A stretch of 64,000 nucleotides of DNA. Origin: Georgenia sp. SYP-B2076. Lineage in GTDB: Bacteria > Actinomycetota > Actinomycetes > Actinomycetales > Actinomycetaceae. Both the position numbers and the translations under genes were made by a program. Shown here one piece after another: positions 59,002-64,000 of this stretch (position 1 is its first letter; each line of letters begins with the position of its first letter). Location of the stretch: assembly GCF_003991205.1 (NCBI RefSeq), contig NZ_RXOZ01000033.1, positions 1-64,000 of the forward strand. Direction: 5' to 3'. The notes beneath the pieces are model-generated. The model was not told where the DNA came from. It saw nothing but the letters and a program-made list of their open reading frames with translations, and searched no databases.

Positions 59002-59491
59002 GGGACGCGGAGCGTCCCGCGGGCCGCGACGAGCCCGGCTGCAGGGCGCGGGTGCGCAGCTGCCCGGCGCCGTTGCGGGCGAGGTGGCCGCGGTCCGGGG
59101 CGAGCGGCGAGCGGCGGGCGACCAGGCGCGTGTGGTGCGCGAGGAGGGTGCGGCACGCGGCGAGGCGGGCGCGCCGCGTGGCGGCCAGGGCCCGCTGCCG
59201 GCGCACGTGGGTGGCGAGGCGGGAGAGGATCGCGTGCCGCTTCATCGACACGACGGCGAACACGCCGATCACGATCCAGATGATGTTGACCACCGCCGAG
59301 GGCAGGGCCCCGTTGACCAGGGCGCTGAGACCCAGCGTCGCCGCCCCGGTGATGTTGAGCACCTGGTAGCGGACCGTGCTGGGGGAGATGCGCCCGCCGG
59401 TGACCATGATGTAGGTGACCAGCGAGACGAGTGCGCCGGCCCATCCCACGATGGTCACTACGGCGGTGGCGAGGTCGTTCATGACGCTCAT
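58964..59491 (-). CDS. CBU_0592-like small membrane protein with basic C-terminal tail
   Basis: 175 aa. Three hydrophobic segments in the first 80 residues (AVVTIVGWAGALVSLVTYIM, YQVLNITGAATLGLSALVNG, AVVNIIWIVIGVFAVVSMKR) with the CBU_0592-type pattern (transporter-like, YgjV/SemiSWEET-sized). The last 90 residues are strikingly Arg/Ala/Leu-rich (RRQRALAATRRARLAACRTL) and may be a poorly conserved tail or run-on. ATG 59491 is chosen; ATG 59482 is three codons later and ATG 59527 earlier. Overlaps the convergent Tad gene end by 38 bp and is divergent from lysR (63-bp gap). Confidence 0.7.
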   Translation of the reverse strand: MSVMNDLATAVVTIVGWAGALVSLVTYIMVTGGRISPSTVRYQVLNITGAATLGLSALVNGALPSAVVNIIWIVIGVFAVVSMKRHAILSRLATHVRRQRALAATRRARLAACRTLLAHHTRLVARRSPLAPDRGHLARNGAGQLRTRALQPGSSRPAGRSASLNRRARSTSRAA

Positions 59492-59533
59492 CGTGGAGCG
59501 TTTTCGGATGAAGAGCAATCGAATCATCGCGGA

Positions 59534-59555
59534 TGAGGCATACAGTTCTGCTTCA
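59534..59555. promoter_or_regulatory. Candidate LysR operator and -10 of the LysR gene
   Basis: TGAGGCA-N8-TGCTTCA is a near-perfect dyad (one mismatch) with the T-N11-A core spacing class of LysR sites. TACAGT inside it (59541-59546) is a -10 eight bases before ATG 59555. The site covers promoter and start of lysR and lies in the 63-bp divergent gap, so it could control both genes. Confidence 0.5.
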
Positions 59556-60460
59556 TGGAGATAGACCCACGCAGACTTGGATTTCTCTTGGCCGTGAGCA
59601 GGTCAGGAGGAGTCCTCGCGGCCGCCGACTCGCTGCGGGTGAGCCCCTCGGCCGTGTCTCAGCAAATAGCGCGTCTGGAGGCCGAGACCGGCGTCCGGGT
59701 GCTCGACCGGCAGCCCACCGGCGCGACGCTCACGCCCGCGGGCCGGGTCCTCGCCGAGGCGGGCGAGCGCATCGAGTCCGAGGTGGGGGAGACCCGCCGG
59801 GCGCTGGCCGCGCTGGAGGGGGACGTCTCGGGCGTCGTCGTCGTCGGCGCCTTCCAGACCGCGATCCGCGCGGTGCTCGTCCCCCTGCTCGCGGAGCTCG
59901 AGCACACGCTGCCCGGCGTCGAGCTGGTCGTGCACGAGATCGCCGAGGAGCAGGGACGCCGAGCCCTGCGCCGGGGCGAGCTGGACCTCCTCGTCATCGA
60001 GCACGACATCTCGACGCCCGCCCCCGCCCCGCAGGGCACCCGGGACGTGCCGTTCCTGGACGAGCCGTGGATCGTCGTCCTCTCCGCCCAGGCCCCCGTG
60101 CCGACGACGCTGCTCGACCTCGCCGACAGCAGCTGGCTCGCGCCCGAGCGCGGAGGCGCCGCCGACCGTGCGCTCAGCAGGCTGGGCACCGAGCTCGGCT
60201 ACACCCCGCGCACCGTGCACCGCTATCTCGACTTCGACGTCGCCCTCTCCATGGTGGCCGCGGGCCTGGGGGTGGCGCTGCTGCCCGAGCTGGCGCTCCG
60301 TCGCCACCTGCCGGACAACGTCCAGTGGGCGGCGCTGCCGGGCCTGGGGACGCGCAGGCTGTTCGTCCGCCACCGCGCCACCCGGACCGAACCGCGGGCC
60401 GCGACCCTGGCGGTCCTGGAGCAGATGCTCCAGGTCGCCGCGAACCTGGAGCCGGTCTGA
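59555..60460 (+). CDS. LysR family transcriptional regulator
   Basis: 301 aa. N-terminal winged HTH: RRLGFLLAVSRSGGVLAAAD, LRVSPSAVSQQIARLEAETG and VRVLDRQPTGATLTPAG. The effector domain (about residues 90-295) is the periplasmic-binding-protein type 2 fold: VVVGAFQTAIRAVLVPLLAE, GELDLLVIEHD, MVAAGLGVALLPELAL. Divergent from the CBU_0592-like membrane protein, which is the likely target by the usual LysR logic. The start appears leaderless. Effector unknown. Confidence 0.93.
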   Translation: MEIDPRRLGFLLAVSRSGGVLAAADSLRVSPSAVSQQIARLEAETGVRVLDRQPTGATLTPAGRVLAEAGERIESEVGETRRALAALEGDVSGVVVVGAFQTAIRAVLVPLLAELEHTLPGVELVVHEIAEEQGRRALRRGELDLLVIEHDISTPAPAPQGTRDVPFLDEPWIVVLSAQAPVPTTLLDLADSSWLAPERGGAADRALSRLGTELGYTPRTVHRYLDFDVALSMVAAGLGVALLPELALRRHLPDNVQWAALPGLGTRRLFVRHRATRTEPRAATLAVLEQMLQVAANLEPV

Positions 60461-60527
60461 CCGGCGGGTGAGCGGCGGTCTCGCTACGTCAAGCGGCTCA
60501 GCGGCCCGCCCGCGGACGCGGCGCAGC

Positions 60528-60554
60528 GGCCCGCCCGCGGTGTGCGGACGGGCC
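60528..60554. terminator. Hairpin between lysR and hsp20
   Basis: GGCCCGCCCGC pairs with GCGGACGGGCC (one G-T pair) around a 5-base loop. The arm is part of a 17-base direct repeat CAGCGGCCCGCCCGCGG at 60499-60515 and 60524-60540. Lies between convergent genes. Confidence 0.6.
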
Positions 60555-60571
60555 GGGCCTCCGCGTGTGCC

Positions 60572-61234
60572 TCAGCCTCGCTGGATCTGGATCCGGCGGG
60601 TGGTCGGTTCCTCGGTGGGCGCGGGCAGCCGGACCTCGAGCACGCCGTCCCGGTAGGTCGCCCGGATGACGTCGGAGCTGGTCCCGCGTGGCAGCCGGAC
60701 CTGGCGCTCGAAGTGGCCGTAGCGGAACTCGCTGCGAAAGCCGCCACCTCTCTTGGACTCCGTCTTCTCCTTGCGCTGAGCGCTGATGGTCAGCACGCCC
60801 TCGTCCACGGTGACGTCGATGTCCTTCTCCGGGTCGACGCCCGGGATTTCCGCGCGCACGACCAGCTCGTCGCCGTCCGTGTACTCCTCGACCCGGATCG
60901 GCGCGCCGCCCGCCCGACCCGCCTCGCGGAAGGGCCACGGGATGTCGCCGAAGGGCCACGCGTCCCACAGGTGCTCCGCCATCTCCCGCGGGGAGCGCCG
61001 TGCGGGTGCGCCCGTCGTGCCGCTCTCGGACAGGGACCGGCCCGTCTCCCCGCCCGACGTGCCGCTCTCCCCGCCGATGCCGCCGGCGCCGCCGGTGCTC
61101 GACGTGCCACTCGTGCCACTGCCGGCGGCTCCGGGCACGCCCGCAGTGCTCGCCTCGCCCGACCCGCCCGTGGCACCGGGGTAGCGCGGCATCGCGGGGA
61201 CGTCCGAGGAACGCTCGTTGGGCTCCGTGCTCAT
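60572..61234 (-). CDS. Hsp20/alpha-crystallin family small heat shock protein
   Basis: 220 aa ATP-independent chaperone. The first 80 residues are an unusual Gly/Ser/Thr low-complexity region (GSGTSGTSSTGGAGGIGGES type). The alpha-crystallin domain runs from about 108 to 205: PIRVEEYTDGDELVVRAEIP, VDPEKDIDVTVDEGVLTISA, FRSEFRYGHFERQVRLPRG and DGVLEVRLP (the GVLxVxxP signature), and a short tail TTRRIQIQRG in place of the usual IxI. GAGGAGG seven bases before ATG 61234. No HAIR/CIRCE element that I can identify upstream. Confidence 0.92.
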   Translation of the reverse strand: MSTEPNERSSDVPAMPRYPGATGGSGEASTAGVPGAAGSGTSGTSSTGGAGGIGGESGTSGGETGRSLSESGTTGAPARRSPREMAEHLWDAWPFGDIPWPFREAGRAGGAPIRVEEYTDGDELVVRAEIPGVDPEKDIDVTVDEGVLTISAQRKEKTESKRGGGFRSEFRYGHFERQVRLPRGTSSDVIRATYRDGVLEVRLPAPTEEPTTRRIQIQRG

Positions 61235-61416
61235 CGTGATCCTCCTCGATCAGGCCGGACCGGACGGACCGGCGCACGTCCTTTCACGGTACGTGCGCAC
61301 GTCGGGTTGCGCGAGGCCCGGCGACCGTGGAGATCGGCAGGTTCGTACCCGTTGCACTACCCCCGGTCCGCGGTTCGGGCGCATGCTGGAGCATGGACCG
61401 GACGAGGGAACCGGCC

Positions 61417-62814
61417 GTGACTGGAAGGTTCCGTGACCGCGTCGACGCGGGGCGGCTGCTGGGGCGCCGGCTCGCCGTGGCGGGGCTGGGAGACGTGGTG
61501 GTCGCCGGGCTCCCGCGCGGGGGAGTGCCCGTGGCGGCCGAGGTGGCGCGGGCGCTGGGCGCCCCGCTCGACGTCGTCGTCGTGCGCAAGATCGGTGTGC
61601 CGTGGCAGCCGGAGGTCGCCATGGGCGCCGTCGGAGAGGCTGGTGTGCTGGTGGTGAACCCGCACATCGCCGCCCGGGTGCCCGGGGACCGGCTCGACGA
61701 GCTCGCCGCGATCGAGTCCGCCGAGGTCGAGCGCCGCGTCGAGGCGTGGCGCGGCGGCGGCGAGGGCGAGGGCGTCGCCGGCCGGACCGTGGTCCTCGTC
61801 GACGACGGCATCGCCACCGGCGCGACCGTGCGGGCCGCCATCGCGGTCCTGCGCGCGCGGGCGGTCGCCAGGATCGTCCTCGCCGTGCCGGTCGCGCCGC
61901 GCGAGGCCGTCGAGGACCTGCGCCCGCTCGTGGACGACCTCGTCTGCCTCCTTGCCCCTGACCGCCTGTACGCCGTCGGCGCCTGGTACGAGGACTTCAG
62001 GCAGGTCGCCGACGGCGAGGTCCGGGCGCTGCTGGAAGCCGCCCACGGTGGCGAGCGGGCGGGGTCGGGCGCGGGCGGCGAGCAGGCGGGGCCGGGCGCG
62101 GGCGGCGAGCAGGCGGGGCCGGGCGCGGCCGCCGAGGAGTACCCGGCCGTTCGTCGCGACGTGCGGACCGCGGAGATGGCCGTGCCCACCTCGGCCGGTG
62201 ACCTACCCGCGGTGGTCTCCGTCCCCGACGACGCGGCCGGGCTGGTCCTCTTCGCGCACGGCTCGGGCAGCAGCAGGCTCAGCCCGCGCAACGCCCGCGT
62301 CGCCCGCATGCTCAACGCCGTGGGGCTGGCGACGGTGCTCCTGGACCTCTTGTCCGAGGCGGAGGCCAACGACCGCTCCCGCGTCTTCGACATCGAGCTG
62401 CTCGCCCACCGCCTCGGGGACGCGACGCGCTTGGTGGCGACGGTCCCGGACCTGGCCATCCTGCCGCTCGGGTACTTCGGGGCCAGCACCGGCGCGGCCG
62501 CGGCGCTGTGGGCGGCGGCGGACCACCCGGACAGGCTCGGCGCCGTCGTCTCCCGCGGCGGCCGACCGGACCTGGCCGCCCCCCGGCTCGCCGACGTCAC
62601 GGCGCCGACGCTCCTCGTCGTGGGCGCGCTGGACACGGACGTCCTCGCCCTGAACCGGTGGGCCCGGGAGCAGCTGACGTGCGCGAGCGAGCTGCGCGTG
62701 GTGCCTGGGGCCACGCACCTGTTCGAGGAGCCGGGCACCCTGGAGGTGGCCGGTGACCTCGCCGCGACCTGGTTCCGCACCCACCTGTTCCACGGGGCGG
62801 CCGCCGCCCACTGA
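61417..62814 (+). CDS. Phosphoribosyltransferase-alpha/beta hydrolase fusion protein
   Basis: 465 aa two-domain protein. Residues 1-205: phosphoribosyltransferase fold with PRPP loop [18 protein letters not shown] (Asp129-Asp130), and [15 protein letters not shown] at the start. Residues about 212-238: a linker made of three GGE(R/Q)AG(S/P)GA units encoded by three 27-bp repeats. Residues about 250-465: dienelactone hydrolase-like domain with [17 protein letters not shown], nucleophile Ser357 ([11 protein letters not shown]) and His in [15 protein letters not shown] 61417 has GAGGGAA seven bases upstream; ATG 61393 and GTG 61327 are earlier options. Fusions of this type are often seen next to stress chaperones; function unknown. 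Confidence 0.85.
   Translation: MTGRFRDRVDAGRLLGRRLAVAGLGDVVVAGLPRGGVPVAAEVARALGAPLDVVVVRKIGVPWQPEVAMGAVGEAGVLVVNPHIAARVPGDRLDELAAIESAEVERRVEAWRGGGEGEGVAGRTVVLVDDGIATGATVRAAIAVLRARAVARIVLAVPVAPREAVEDLRPLVDDLVCLLAPDRLYAVGAWYEDFRQVADGEVRALLEAAHGGERAGSGAGGEQAGPGAGGEQAGPGAAAEEYPAVRRDVRTAEMAVPTSAGDLPAVVSVPDDAAGLVLFAHGSGSSRLSPRNARVARMLNAVGLATVLLDLLSEAEANDRSRVFDIELLAHRLGDATRLVATVPDLAILPLGYFGASTGAAAALWAAADHPDRLGAVVSRGGRPDLAAPRLADVTAPTLLVVGALDTDVLALNRWAREQLTCASELRVVPGATHLFEEPGTLEVAGDLAATWFRTHLFHGAAAAH
62050..62130 (+). repeat. Three 27-bp tandem repeats in the fusion-protein linker
   Basis: Units 62050-62076, 62077-62103, 62104-62130 (GGCGAGCAGGCGGGGCCGGG core). In frame, each encodes a nine-residue GGEQAGPGA-like unit. 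Copy number could change without breaking the frame. Confidence 0.9.
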
Positions 62815-62880
62815 GCAGGGGTCTCTCCCACCGGCGGCCGCGGGCGACGCCGGGGGACGCCGCGGTGGCGGCAGATCGCG

Positions 62881-62886
62881 TAACCT
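62881..62886 (+). promoter_or_regulatory. -10 element (TAACCT), leaderless start of prfB
   Basis: TAACCT ends eight bases before GTG 62895; no Shine-Dalgarno. Confidence 0.45.
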
Positions 62887-62894
62887 TGCCGTCT

Positions 62895-64000
<1,106 letters not shown>

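Overview
The window comes from a very GC-rich actinobacterium (Actinomycetota). GC is clearly above 70% by eye, GTG starts are common, and gene order matches the mycobacterial/micrococcal core: sigE-rseA-htrA-tatB with mrp nearby, rhlE-like helicase / ferritin-like / DUF3107 / DUF3152 / adnA-adnB, and an actinobacterial Tad pilus cluster. Protein content (DUF3117, DUF3072, DUF3107, AdnAB, LpdA-like quinone reductase) suggests a Micrococcales member such as a Georgenia/Cellulomonas relative; genus is inference. It looks like ordinary chromosome. I see no IS element, phage, CRISPR array, rRNA or tRNA.

Layout: (1) 1-5.9 kb: galT (cut by the window edge) behind a DeoR-type regulator with a triple 10-bp direct-repeat operator candidate, then a 2H phosphoesterase, a YihY/BrkB membrane protein, a mannose-1-phosphate guanylyltransferase and an M20 amidohydrolase. 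(2) 6.0-18.1 kb: a nucleoside salvage island: PnrA/BMP lipoprotein, two-domain ABC ATPase, two permeases, cytidine deaminase, thymidine phosphorylase, deoC, a phosphohexomutase-family protein likely acting as phosphopentomutase, and purine nucleoside phosphorylase. Together these import nucleosides and take the (deoxy)ribose to glycolytic intermediates. A C39-like cysteine-protease candidate and a small acidic protein sit inside the island. (3) 18.2-24.4 kb: LpdA-like flavoprotein, dapE, LOG-family protein, DUF3117 protein, leucyl aminopeptidase, O-methyltransferase. (4) 24.5-33 kb: sigE, rseA, htrA, tatB, DUF3072, mrp, DUF1003 and a channel-less MgtE-N/CBS protein: the envelope stress module and its usual neighbours. 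(5) 33-37.3 kb: TIM-barrel isomerase, aminopeptidase P, PHP-domain protein, MarC. (6) 37.5-49.6 kb: DEAD-box helicase, ferritin-like protein, DUF3107, DUF3152 metalloprotease, AdnA and AdnB (double-strand-break resection), and a phosphotransferase. (7) 49.8-53.9 kb: membrane proteins, an AmiS/UreI channel with an isochorismatase-like hydrolase, and a secreted four-cysteine protein. (8) 54.1-59 kb: Tad/Flp pilus operon. (9) 59-64 kb: small membrane protein divergent from a LysR regulator, Hsp20, a phosphoribosyltransferase-hydrolase fusion, and prfB running off the end.

Throughout, many starts lie 6-8 nt after a TANNNT -10 hexamer with no Shine-Dalgarno, so leaderless transcription is common here; I used this to choose several starts. 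Convergent gene pairs are separated by strong, often perfect, hairpins without T tracts.

Points most worth a second look: an apparent ATC start codon on the methyltransferase; a 35-bp triple tandem repeat that places the same C-terminal peptide and stop of the DEAD-box helicase in all three frames; an isochorismatase-like hydrolase whose catalytic Asp position is Ser, with an amide-channel partner and a leaderless mini-ORF in its leader; the C39-like/acidic-protein pair; and the MgtE-N/CBS-DUF1003 pair without a channel.
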